Shown in pieces: positions 16,974 to 24,705 of a stretch of DNA of 64,000 nucleotides (position 1 is its first letter; every line of letters starts with the position of its first letter). Both the position numbers and the translations under genes were made by a program. The notes below the pieces were generated by a model. It had not been told where the DNA came from. It saw nothing but the letters and a program-made list of their open reading frames with translations, and did not search any database. This stretch comes from Bacteroidales bacterium (GTDB lineage Bacteria; Bacteroidota; Bacteroidia; Bacteroidales; UBA932), in contig JAFXVX010000013.1 in assembly GCA_017534745.1 (NCBI GenBank), positions 124,001 to 188,000 on the forward strand, in the 5' to 3' direction.

Positions 16974-18956
16974 TTACTCGGCGGCTTCCTCTTTTTCAAT
17001 CTGACGTATCTTCTGCTTGAGAGACTCAAGTTCGGCCTTGGAGGCGTCTATCTTCTCCTGCATCTGACGGATCAGGGGCTCGGCGTTCTTCGAGGATGAG
17101 AAGAAGCCGATGTTGTTCTCATAAGTCTGGATGTCCTGCTGGAGAGCGTTGTAGCGCTGGACGAGGCGGTCTTTCTCAGTCTTGGGACCACGGCCCTGCG
17201 GCACTCCCCTTCCGGCGGGACGGGCCGGCCTGCGGGTGAACTCAGGGAATTTTGCCTTCAGCGCTTCATGCCATGCATTCTGGACGGCTTCCTTCTCCTT
17301 GAAAGGAACGAAGCCGATGGCGCTCCACCTCTCGGTGAACGAAGCCATCGCCTCCTCCCCGGAGACTCCCTCCTGAGGCACGTAGGCCTCCAACTCGGCA
17401 ATCAGAGCCTTCTTGGCCTTGAGATTGGCCCTCTGGTCAACCACGGGTGACTCGGCGTCGCGGCCTTCGAAGAAGGCGTCACAAGCCGCACGGAACCTCT
17501 TCCAAAGCTGCTCGGACTTCTTGCGCGGGACAGCGCCGATCTCCTTCCACTGCTTCTGGAGCTCCTTGAGGGCCTCGGTCGTCTTCTTCCACTCCTTGCT
17601 GTCCTTGAGAGCTTCGGCCTGCTCGATGATGGAGAGCTTCTTGCGGAGATTCTCGTTCATGTTGTCCTTGGAAGAGGCGTAGTACTCCCTCTTGCGGGCA
17701 AAGAACGCGTCGCAGGCAGCGCGGAAGCGGTCGTAAATCTCCTGGTTATCCTTCTTGGAGGCGAAGCCGATGCCGCGCCACTCCTTCTGGATCTCCTCTA
17801 TGGCCTTGGTCTTCTCGTTCCACTCGTTGGAAGAGGATATCTCGGCCGCGGCAATCTCCTCGACCTTCTCGCAGAGGGCGGTCTTGGCGACGAGATTGTC
17901 GGCCTGGCGAGTCTTGATTTCGAGGAAATGGGCCTGGTATTTACGGTTAATCACGGCAGTAGCCGCACGGAACCTCTCCCAGATCGACTCGCGGAACTCC
18001 TTGGCGACGGGGCCGTACTCCTTCCACTCCTCGTGGAGTCTCTGGAGGGCGTTGAAAGCGCCGACGGAATCGTCGCTGGCGGCGAGGGCCTCGGCCTCTT
18101 CGCAGAACTTCTCCTTGGCCTCAAGGTTCTTCTTGAAATCGAGGTCGCGGAGGTCACGGTCAATCTTGACCATATCGTAGAAGCGCTCGACCAGGAACTG
18201 GTAGCGGTTGTTGACGTCCATGTAGGACCTCTGGGGCACGGGACCTATCTCCCTCCAGCGGGCCTGGATCTCACGGAAAGCGGGGAATGCATCCTTGAGG
18301 TCTTCCTGGGCTTCAACTATCTTCCGGAGGTCTTCGATGACTTCCTCTTTCTTTTTGAGGTTGTCCTCCCTCTCGGCGTCTATTGCACGGTTATACTCCG
18401 CGCGCTCTTTTTTATATTTGGTATATAGTGCCTTGAATCCGGCTTCAATCGCTGCGAACGGGCTGGTCGTCTCAGGCTCAGCGGCGGCGGGCTCCTCGAC
18501 AGGGGCTTCGGCCGCGGGCGCCTCAACAGCTTCAGCGGGGGCCTCAGCGACAGGCGCTTCGATCACCTCCGGCTCGTCGGAATCCGACGGCTCATCGACG
18601 GCCGCTCCGAGTCCGGAGAGGAATTTCTCGCGGGAAAGCTTGCGGTAGAATGCCGACTTGATGGCCTCCGCCTCCTTGGAACGCTTCATCCTGTCCACGC
18701 TCTCGGCGAGCTTCTCGAAAAGCTCCGAGAGCTCGGCCAGCGTCTTGCCGGCAAAATCCGCGGGCTCCGCGGGCTTCTCCTCAGCCTCGACAGGCTTTTC
18801 TTCGACCTCGACAGGCTTTTCCTCAACGGCCTCAGCAGCAGGTGCTTCAACAACTTTTTCAGGGGTCTCAACGGCCTCGGGGGCCTTTTCTTCTACATCT
18901 GGCGCCACCTGCTCGGCGACGACAGGCTTAATTTCTTCACTCATAACAGTTTTCAT
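16974..18956 (-). CDS. DUF349 repeat protein
   Basis: A 660-residue coiled-coil protein with multiple DUF349 repeats, each about 70 residues with a core like W+EIGPVP and an F+aacdaFF+ rhythm: RWREIGPVPQRSYMDVNNRYQ, EWKEYGPVAKEFRESIWERF, EWRGIGFASKKDNQEIYDRF, QWKEIGAVPRKKSEQLWKRF, RWSAIGFVPFKEKEAVQNAW. The N-terminus (1-90) is Glu/Pro/Ala low complexity with three EKPVEVE-like units. The family is widespread in Bacteroidota next to yidC but its function is not established. An alternative ATG four codons later (18944) is equally plausible. It is transcribed from a TATATTTG box at 19018-19011. Confidence 0.85.
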   Translation of the reverse strand: MKTVMSEEIKPVVAEQVAPDVEEKAPEAVETPEKVVEAPAAEAVEEKPVEVEEKPVEAEEKPAEPADFAGKTLAELSELFEKLAESVDRMKRSKEAEAIKSAFYRKLSREKFLSGLGAAVDEPSDSDEPEVIEAPVAEAPAEAVEAPAAEAPVEEPAAAEPETTSPFAAIEAGFKALYTKYKKERAEYNRAIDAEREDNLKKKEEVIEDLRKIVEAQEDLKDAFPAFREIQARWREIGPVPQRSYMDVNNRYQFLVERFYDMVKIDRDLRDLDFKKNLEAKEKFCEEAEALAASDDSVGAFNALQRLHEEWKEYGPVAKEFRESIWERFRAATAVINRKYQAHFLEIKTRQADNLVAKTALCEKVEEIAAAEISSSNEWNEKTKAIEEIQKEWRGIGFASKKDNQEIYDRFRAACDAFFARKREYYASSKDNMNENLRKKLSIIEQAEALKDSKEWKKTTEALKELQKQWKEIGAVPRKKSEQLWKRFRAACDAFFEGRDAESPVVDQRANLKAKKALIAELEAYVPQEGVSGEEAMASFTERWSAIGFVPFKEKEAVQNAWHEALKAKFPEFTRRPARPAGRGVPQGRGPKTEKDRLVQRYNALQQDIQTYENNIGFFSSSKNAEPLIRQMQEKIDASKAELESLKQKIRQIEKEEAAE

Positions 18957-19010
18957 TTGGCAGGCCTGAGCCTGCGGTTAACTCTCGCGCCTCATTGCGC
19001 GCACGAAATG

Positions 19011-19040
19011 CAAATATATCAATTTTCTTTTATATTTTTG
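19011..19040. promoter_or_regulatory. Divergent promoters, DUF349-yidC-yggS operon and trmD
   Basis: TATATTTG on the minus strand (19018-19011) drives the leftward operon. TATTTTTG on the plus strand (19033-19040) lies only 6-9 bases before the trmD ATG, implying a nearly leaderless mRNA. Confidence 0.5.
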
Positions 19041-19049
19041 CACTCAATG

Positions 19050-19724
19050 ATGAGAATAGACATACTAACAGTAGTTCCCGAGCTTCTTGAAAGCCCTCTG
19101 TCCCACTCGATTGTGGGACGGGCCATCAAGAAGGGCCTCGTGGACATCCGCGTCCACAACATCCGCAAATACGGCCTAGGCCCCCGCAAGACCGTCGATG
19201 ACTACAGCTACGGCGGCGACGCCGGCATGGTGATGATGGTGGAACCTGTCTTCCGTATGATCGAAGAGCTCACCGCTGAAAGGCATTACGATGAGATCAT
19301 CTATATGTCCCCCGACGGCGAGACCCTGACCCAGGCCATCTCCAACGAACTCTCCCTCAAGGAGAATATAATCATCCTCTGCGGCCACTACAAAGGCATC
19401 GACGAGAGGATACGCGAGCACCTCGTGACCCGCGAAATCTCCGTCGGCGACTTCGTCGTCAGCGGCGGGGAGATTCCCGCCGCCATCGTCGCCGACTCGA
19501 TAGTCCGCCTCATCCCCGGCGCCCTGACGGACGAGACCTCGGCCCTCAGCGACAGCTTCCAGGAAGGGCTCGTCGCCCCGCCGGTCTATACCCGCCCGGC
19601 CGAGTTCAACGGCTGGAAAGTCCCCGACGTCCTCCTCAGCGGCAACCCCAAGCTCATCCGTGCCTGGCAGGATGAGAAGGCGCTCGAGCGCACCCGCGAG
19701 CGCCGCCCCAACCTTTTAAAATAA
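19050..19724 (+). CDS. trmD: tRNA (guanine-N1)-methyltransferase TrmD
   Basis: TrmD makes m1G37 in tRNAs that read codons starting with C or containing GG, preventing frameshifting. It has the SPOUT knot: MRIDILTVVPELLESP at the start, RKTVDDYSYGGDAGMVMMVEP (the conserved DD-x-xYGGG-x-GM region), IILCGHYKGIDERI, and SVGDFVVSGGEIPAAIVADSIVRLIPG. The start is placed at the second of two adjacent ATGs (19047 and 19050) by similarity to other Bacteroidota TrmD; either would work. The gene is divergent from the DUF349 operon and followed closely by a lipoprotein gene. Confidence 0.95.
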   Translation: MRIDILTVVPELLESPLSHSIVGRAIKKGLVDIRVHNIRKYGLGPRKTVDDYSYGGDAGMVMMVEPVFRMIEELTAERHYDEIIYMSPDGETLTQAISNELSLKENIIILCGHYKGIDERIREHLVTREISVGDFVVSGGEIPAAIVADSIVRLIPGALTDETSALSDSFQEGLVAPPVYTRPAEFNGWKVPDVLLSGNPKLIRAWQDEKALERTRERRPNLLK

Positions 19725-19735
19725 GACAAAGCCAT

Positions 19736-21718
19736 ATGAAAAAAGCACTGACACTGATCGCCGTTATCCTCCTTGCACTCGGATGCAAGAAGTTCAACAC
19801 CTCTGACGGCTCATTCACCATCGCCTTCCCGCAGAACAGCTACGAGCTGGAAGCAGGAGATGTCGTAGGTTTCTCCATCATCCGCACCCCTTCGTCCGGC
19901 AAGGAGCCCAAATACAACTTCTCCAGCACCAACCCCGACGTCGCCGTAGTCAATGGCTCCAACATCAACGCCATAGGCGAAGGTACTACGACGATCCGTG
20001 CCTCCGTCAAGGACGATGAAACGATTTACTGCGAGTGCACAGTCAAGGTTATCCCTAAGGTCAACGCCAGGGAGATTTCATCAATAACCCTCACCAAAAC
20101 TTCCGTGGAAGTCAGCGATCTCGGCGTCAACGAGTCCACTGCCGACTATGTGAATGTCGGGGTGACTCTCTTACCGGCCGATGCCAACTGGTCAGATGTC
20201 AACGTCTTCTCCGACGACGAGGACGTCCAGGTGGACAAACAGGCCGGAGACCCGCTCAGTCTGAAGATTTCCGTAAGGCCCAACAGCGAACACCAGCCGA
20301 CGAACGTCCGCAACGTCACTGTCCACGTCAACGCCCTCAAGGGCGGCATCCAGAAGACCGTGACAGTCAAGGTCTGCGGCCACGTGAGGAGCGTGAGCGT
20401 CCCCCTCATCGGCGGATACCCCATCGACGGAGGCATCATCCGCCTTGTCAGGGGCAACAACTATAAGATTAACGCCATACTTAATACCACCGGGACACTC
20501 CCGTCGGACTACAATGACATCCTCCATTTCCAGAGTTCGTCCACAATCCTGAATGTCGCGCAAGACGGCACTCTGACCATCCCGGGCGGCAAGGATGTCA
20601 CCGGAGGCTCGGGCAGCCCGCTGGAAGTCTATCTCGATTGCATCAGGTATGATGAGGAATACATTCCACCTATTAAAATCCAGGTCCACACCTACGAGAA
20701 GCCGACCGGCTACACCTTCAGCCTGGACGGCGGCGACAGCAACGTAATGCTCGCTTCCCCGGGTGTCAGCCACAGGCTTGCCGTCAAGTCAACGCCAGAA
20801 AAATCACTTTGCTACCTTAATACATCATCTGTTCCGACAGAACTGCAGGGTTTATCCATTGACCGGGGCAATAATATCAACACCATTGACTTCAAGGCGG
20901 TCAGCAGCACGCTGAATTCCAGGACCCTCTCCTTCACATCTCCTCTCGGGAGTATTCCTTCCTGGACTTTCTACATTGACGATTTCACTGCGACCGAACC
21001 TAAGATAGGTGATTTTGTCTATTACAACAGCTCAACCGGGACCTTCAACTGGTCCGACGGCGGCCTCCGAGCCATCAACTCTGCCAACACGACCCGCTAC
21101 GCTGATGGCAGCACACTGAACCCAGTCAGCGGCAAGGGCACCCTCATCGGTGTCATCTACGACAATTTCGAAGGGACCTCAAGCAATGTCCGCCTTGTCG
21201 GCCTCTCCGGCAAGCACTTCAAGGTCTGCTGCGTCAAGGATGCAAACGTGGGACAATCAGGAAAATACCGCTACACCAACGCCAGCTGCGACATTGCGGC
21301 CCGATGGACTTTCGAAAGCGTGTACCTTCCGACCGAATACCAGGAGAACACCATCATGGCCGATCGGGGTATTGTCGCGTATAACACCGCGCTTGGATCC
21401 ACCACCGAATACAAGATCAAGGTTCACTACCTGGTAGAGGCCCTCCAGGAAAATGGGTCTGACCGCCTTCCCGTCAAGGTCGGGGACAGTTCGACCAGCG
21501 GTTCGTCCGGCTGGATGCTCCCGCTTAAAAAGGACGCCGAGATGATGATTTCGCGCAAGAGCATCATCACACATTCGAGTTCCATCAATGCGCTCTCCGA
21601 CACCTATTGGACCGCCTCCTACGACACTTCTGACAAGGCTTATTGCTTTACAAACTCCAAAGTGAGTTCAGTCAACCGCTCCCTCGAACACACCACCCGC
21701 GCGATCCTGATACTCTAA
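19736..21718 (+). CDS. Big-2-domain lipoprotein, 660 residues
   Basis: The lipoprotein signal is MKKALTLIAVILLALGC with Cys17. A bacterial Ig-like (Big-2) module follows, about residues 27-105, with the typical ending VAVVNGSNINAIGEGTTTIRASVKD...CECTVKV. Further Ig-like segments span about 115-370. The C-terminal part (about 420-660) resembles the modules in Bacteroidales surface lipoproteins that end with a WTASYDTSDKAYCFTNSKVS-like segment. It is probably a surface or periplasmic protein; the ligand is unknown. It starts 11 bases after trmD, so it may be read through from that gene. It ends at the rnpB terminator. Confidence 0.75.
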   Translation: MKKALTLIAVILLALGCKKFNTSDGSFTIAFPQNSYELEAGDVVGFSIIRTPSSGKEPKYNFSSTNPDVAVVNGSNINAIGEGTTTIRASVKDDETIYCECTVKVIPKVNAREISSITLTKTSVEVSDLGVNESTADYVNVGVTLLPADANWSDVNVFSDDEDVQVDKQAGDPLSLKISVRPNSEHQPTNVRNVTVHVNALKGGIQKTVTVKVCGHVRSVSVPLIGGYPIDGGIIRLVRGNNYKINAILNTTGTLPSDYNDILHFQSSSTILNVAQDGTLTIPGGKDVTGGSGSPLEVYLDCIRYDEEYIPPIKIQVHTYEKPTGYTFSLDGGDSNVMLASPGVSHRLAVKSTPEKSLCYLNTSSVPTELQGLSIDRGNNINTIDFKAVSSTLNSRTLSFTSPLGSIPSWTFYIDDFTATEPKIGDFVYYNSSTGTFNWSDGGLRAINSANTTRYADGSTLNPVSGKGTLIGVIYDNFEGTSSNVRLVGLSGKHFKVCCVKDANVGQSGKYRYTNASCDIAARWTFESVYLPTEYQENTIMADRGIVAYNTALGSTTEYKIKVHYLVEALQENGSDRLPVKVGDSSTSGSSGWMLPLKKDAEMMISRKSIITHSSSINALSDTYWTASYDTSDKAYCFTNSKVSSVNRSLEHTTRAILIL

Positions 21719-21752
21719 AAAAAGGTGCTGGTCTTTTTGAGATCAGCACCTT
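21715..21752 (-). terminator. Terminator of rnpB
   Basis: AAGGTGCTGATC pairs with GACCAGCACCTT (one G-T) and is followed on the minus strand by a T-rich run. It lies immediately after the end of the Big-2 lipoprotein gene and may work in both directions. Confidence 0.8.
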
Positions 21753-21756
21753 CGCT

Positions 21757-22080
21757 TTAGCGGAAGGCCGTAAGCCGGATTCTGTGTTTGAGCCTGCCAT
21801 TTATCTTACGCAACCTACCCCCCGGCATCAGGCGGGCCGCCCTCAACTGCCGGTATATTTGGTCTTGCAGGCCCGGGGGCCGTACCCGGTGGATGTCGCC
21901 ATACACCGTCGTGGGCTCTTACCCCGCGTTTTCACCCTTGCCACCTGAGGTGGCGGTCGTTTTCTGTTACGGTCTCCGAAAGATTGCTCCTCCCTGCGAT
22001 TTCCGCAGCCGGGTGCCCTTTCCTGTCCGGACTTTCCTCACCCCGGAAAAGGGCGCGGCAGACAGGCCTTCCGTTTTTCC
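21757..22080 (-). ncRNA. rnpB: RNase P RNA
   Basis: The catalytic RNA that matures tRNA 5' ends. On the minus strand the 5' part contains the universal GAGGAAAGTCCGGACAGG (around 22040-22020), and the 3' end contains ACAGAATCCGGCTTACGGCC. The 5' GGAAGGCC and 3' GGCCTTCC form helix P1. The size of about 320 bases is right for a bacterial type A RNA. A TATCTTTG box at 22093-22086 with a TTTG about 21 bases further up gives a start near 22080. Ends are accurate to a few bases. Confidence 0.93.
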
Positions 22081-22085
22081 GGCTG

Positions 22086-22093
22086 CAAAGATA
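22086..22093 (-). promoter_or_regulatory. Promoter -7 box of rnpB
   Basis: TATCTTTG on the minus strand, about 7 bases before the deduced 5' end of RNase P RNA. Confidence 0.6.
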
Positions 22094-22123
22094 GAATATT
22101 TCAACAAAAATTTCCAAAAAATA

Positions 22124-22154
22124 TTTGGAAGTATGGAAAGTATGCTTATATTTG
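22124..22154 (+). promoter_or_regulatory. Strong orphan promoter
   Basis: TTTG (22124-22127), a 19-base spacer and TATATTTG (22147-22154) match the Bacteroidota consensus closely. No credible ORF follows on this strand. Confidence 0.7.
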
Positions 22155-22160
22155 CAATTG

Positions 22161-22312
22161 TTAAAACAAACCGACGAGAGTTGTTAAAAAGTTTTAATAA
22201 TTACACTCATAAACTGTAATTTCTAACCATATTTTTACTAACCTTCTTTTCCAAGGTAAATACACTACTAACTAACCTTAAGGCCCGCAGTGATGCAGGC
22301 CTTAAAAGTTTA
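22161..22312 (+). ncRNA. Candidate small RNA between rnpB and the TonB receptor gene
   Basis: An AT-rich stretch of about 150 bases begins after the orphan promoter and ends at a stem TTAAGGCC/GGCCTTAA (22278-22285 with 22298-22305), followed by AAGTTTAT. It has no convincing reading frame: the only one, a 28-codon ORF at 22133-22219, would start upstream of the transcription start. I recognise no known RNA family. The T-run after the stem is poor, so the 3' end is uncertain. Confidence 0.45.
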
Positions 22313-22313
22313 T

Positions 22314-22340
22314 AGATTTCTCCGCTACGGTCGAAATGAC
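22314..22340. repeat. Partial copy of the GTCATTTCGACC interspersed repeat
   Basis: AGATTTCTCCGCTACGGTCGAAATGAC is the reverse complement of the repeat at 48786-48823 with an internal stretch of about ten bases missing. It lies just past the 3' end of the TonB receptor gene. Confidence 0.7.
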
Positions 22341-22353
22341 AATGCTGACAGCA

Positions 22354-24534
22354 TCAGAAGCTGTAGGAGATCTTGCCGGTGAAGGAGACGGGGGGCTGGG
22401 AGTAGATGTAGATGCCGCTGACGAAGCCGTCCGTTGGGTGCATCAGTTTCCAGGCGCCGCCGCCGGTGTAATAGAGGTGGTTCGTGAAATTACCCACATA
22501 GAAACCGAATGACAGCTCCCCTGCTTTCAGGGGGATGCTGTCGGTCAGCGACAGATCGCAGACGTAGTAGGCAGGGACGCGGCGGTCCGGCGAGGATGTG
22601 TTGTCGAGGTACTGCTTCCCGACGCCCTTGACGGATGCCGTGAGAGCGAGGGCCTTAACAACGCCGCAGGACAGCGTCGAGAATGGCTTGAAGGAGACTT
22701 CTCCCATACCCATGACTGATGGCGACAGCAGGATGTCGGTGTTAGTGCAGACTCCCCCTTCATAGACGGTCCAGGTGGAGAGGTAATTATAATCATCATC
22801 GACATCGGTCGCGTGATCCTCGTAACGCTTTACCTTGTTCATAGAAAGAGTAAGGTTGCCACGGATTGAGACCCAGGAGGCGGGGGCCCAGGCGGCGGAG
22901 AGTTCGACGCCGCGGCGGAAGGCCCTGTCCACGTTGTTCTTGATGGCGTATCCCGACTTTGACAGGCGGCCTGTCTCCAGGAGCATATCCCAGTATTCCA
23001 TAAAATAGAAGTTCGCCTCGGCGCTGAACTTCGCGCCAGAAAAGCCGTAGCCAATCTCCACATCGACCATTTTCTCGGGTCTGAGCACCTGCTGCACAGA
23101 GCCGGCGGCATTGTTGTAGGCGATGACCTCCTTGAGGTCGCCGCGGCCCGGCTCCCTGTGGGCGAAAGCCGCGGAGGCGTAGAGCCGGTGCTTCCCGAGG
23201 GAAGCCGTGAGTCCCGCTCTCGGGTTGAAAAAGTGCCACTGCGTCTCAAAGCCCATGTTCTCCTCGCCGTCATCCACACCCTTCATATTCAGCCATATAC
23301 CGCGATACTGAAAGTCAAGGTAGGCATTCAGCTGGCGGACAGGCCTGTACTCGGCCCTGGCATAGACACTCCCCTCGCCCTTGAAGGTGCGGTTGCGGTA
23401 GATTTCCACTGCGGAAGCGCCGGGAAGGCCGTTATCCTCATCCGTCGTGAAATCCTTTCCGAAATGGCGGCCGTGATAGAGCGAAGCGGCTATCCCGGCT
23501 GTCATGAGGAGCTTTTCGCTGCTGTACTTCAGATCCGATTTCAGGGCATAGAAATCATTGGCCATATAGCGCCTCGTGTAGGCCGGACCCGCCCCGATCC
23601 AGTACTCGTCGTAGCCGTCGCCGCGGGTGTAGCTCGCCGTCGTCGTCCAGGCGAGGGATGAAGGGAACTGATGGGTGTAGTTGAGCTGCACATTGTGCTG
23701 CGCATAGCGGTCATAATCAAAGTGATAATGGGTGATCCCGCTATCATCGACAAAGATTCCGGAGGAGTTGTACCTCCTGTCGGCGGCGTAGGTTTCGAGG
23801 TCTATTCCGTTCCAGGTGATACCGCTTTTCTGGCTGCCCATAAGGTAGGTCAGCCGTAGGGAATTGGACCCGCTGAGCCAGCCGAGGACGGCGAAGGCGC
23901 TGCGGCAGGAGACCGAGCCGCCGCGGATGTATCCGTCCGTCCTGTCCTCGGAATAGGCGCCGGAGAGGTACACGCCTCCCTTCAGGAGGCCCGTCGAGGC
24001 GCTGACGAGGGATGTCAGCGTGTTCCACGAGCCGTATGAGAGGTCGAAGCGGGCCGTCGGCGAGGCGCCGACAAAGGCGGTGTTCATATTGATGCTCGCA
24101 CCGAATGCTCCGGTGCCGCTCGCCGAGGTGCCGAGGCCGCGCTGGACCTGGACTCCTGAGAGGATGCCGCTGAGGGACGGGATGTTCACCCAGAAGACCT
24201 CCTGCGACTCTGCATCGTTGAGCGGTATGCCGTTGAGCGTCACGTTGATCTGGCTGCCGGAGACTCCCCTTATCTTTATATAGGTATAGCCAAGGCCGGT
24301 GCCGTTTTCGGTAGTGGATACGACAGATGGGAGAAGGCCGAGAGCCGAAGGCAGCGACAGCGACGGATTGGCGGCGCGGAGCTCTTCCCTGCCGACCGAT
24401 GTGTGGGTTACAGGAGTCAGTACAGTTGCACGTGATGCTGAGACAACGATACTGTCGAGCCTCTCGTTCTGCAGTGAATCGGCTTCCGCCGGCTGCGACA
24501 GCAGGGCTGCCGCGATAAATAAAACACCTCGCAT
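22354..24534 (-). CDS. TonB-dependent outer-membrane receptor, probably for thiamine
   Basis: A 726-residue receptor with signal peptide (1-18), a plug domain (SIVVSASRATVLTPVTHTSVGREEL, ALGLLPSVVSTTENGTG, IKIRGVSGSQINVTLNGIPLNDAESQEVFWV) and a 22-strand barrel with a final aromatic residue (VSFTGKISYSF). It takes up its ligand across the outer membrane using TonB energy. A TPP riboswitch in its leader points to thiamine or a precursor as substrate, as known for the thiamine-regulated receptors of Bacteroides. No SusD partner or inner-membrane thiamine transporter gene is adjacent. The start ATG is inside an 8-bp hairpin downstream of the aptamer. The barrel assignment is firm; the substrate is inferred from the riboswitch. 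Confidence 0.88.
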   Translation of the reverse strand: MRGVLFIAAALLSQPAEADSLQNERLDSIVVSASRATVLTPVTHTSVGREELRAANPSLSLPSALGLLPSVVSTTENGTGLGYTYIKIRGVSGSQINVTLNGIPLNDAESQEVFWVNIPSLSGILSGVQVQRGLGTSASGTGAFGASINMNTAFVGASPTARFDLSYGSWNTLTSLVSASTGLLKGGVYLSGAYSEDRTDGYIRGGSVSCRSAFAVLGWLSGSNSLRLTYLMGSQKSGITWNGIDLETYAADRRYNSSGIFVDDSGITHYHFDYDRYAQHNVQLNYTHQFPSSLAWTTTASYTRGDGYDEYWIGAGPAYTRRYMANDFYALKSDLKYSSEKLLMTAGIAASLYHGRHFGKDFTTDEDNGLPGASAVEIYRNRTFKGEGSVYARAEYRPVRQLNAYLDFQYRGIWLNMKGVDDGEENMGFETQWHFFNPRAGLTASLGKHRLYASAAFAHREPGRGDLKEVIAYNNAAGSVQQVLRPEKMVDVEIGYGFSGAKFSAEANFYFMEYWDMLLETGRLSKSGYAIKNNVDRAFRRGVELSAAWAPASWVSIRGNLTLSMNKVKRYEDHATDVDDDYNYLSTWTVYEGGVCTNTDILLSPSVMGMGEVSFKPFSTLSCGVVKALALTASVKGVGKQYLDNTSSPDRRVPAYYVCDLSLTDSIPLKAGELSFGFYVGNFTNHLYYTGGGAWKLMHPTDGFVSGIYIYSQPPVSFTGKISYSF

Positions 24535-24557
24535 AATCTTTTCTGATTAATGCGAGG
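24527..24557 (-). promoter_or_regulatory. Hairpin occluding the receptor start codon
   Basis: On the minus strand CCTCGCAT (24557-24550) pairs perfectly with ATGCGAGG (24534-24527). The second arm begins with the start ATG and the loop contains the purine-rich AGAAAAG, the likely ribosome-binding site. This is a natural off-switch for translation below the TPP aptamer. Confidence 0.6.
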
Positions 24558-24579
24558 ATACCGGTCAAAATGACCTCTC

Positions 24580-24662
24580 AATGCCTTCCCTACGGCGGTA
24601 TGGACCGCATCAGGTTCTGTGGGACTCTCTCAACCCCTGTCAAAAAAGGGTACCCCCGCATT
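24580..24662 (-). promoter_or_regulatory. TPP riboswitch (THI element)
   Basis: Read on the minus strand it has AATGCGGGGGTACCC, a variable arm, GGGTTGAGAGAGTCCC (the CUGAGA-type core), AACCTGATGCGGT, and ACCGCCGTAGGGAAGGCATT. These are the conserved pieces of the thiamine-pyrophosphate aptamer in the right order, with P1 formed by AATGC/GCATT. It controls the TonB receptor gene; gene-off in excess TPP is expected. Confidence 0.92.
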
Positions 24663-24668
24663 ATTACC

Positions 24669-24699
24669 TTGCAAAGGTAGTGAAAAAAGACTAAATTTG
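24669..24699. promoter_or_regulatory. Interleaved divergent promoters for pyrG and the TPP-controlled receptor
   Basis: For pyrG: TTG (24669-24671), 20 bases, TAAATTTG (24692-24699), with the ATG only 6 bases on. For the receptor: TACCTTTG on the minus strand (24679-24672), placing the transcript start at the beginning of the aptamer. The two promoters overlap. Confidence 0.65.
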
Positions 24700-24705
24700 T
24701 CACCC

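Noticed and set aside
22133..22219. Small ORF beginning MESMLIFAIVKTNRR
   Set aside because: It spans the -7 box of the orphan promoter, so its start would lie upstream of the likely transcript start. I prefer a non-coding RNA.
24619..24705. Upstream extension of pyrG by 29 residues
   Set aside because: The extension would cover the TPP aptamer and the pyrG promoter, and CTP synthase starts at KYVFVTGG.
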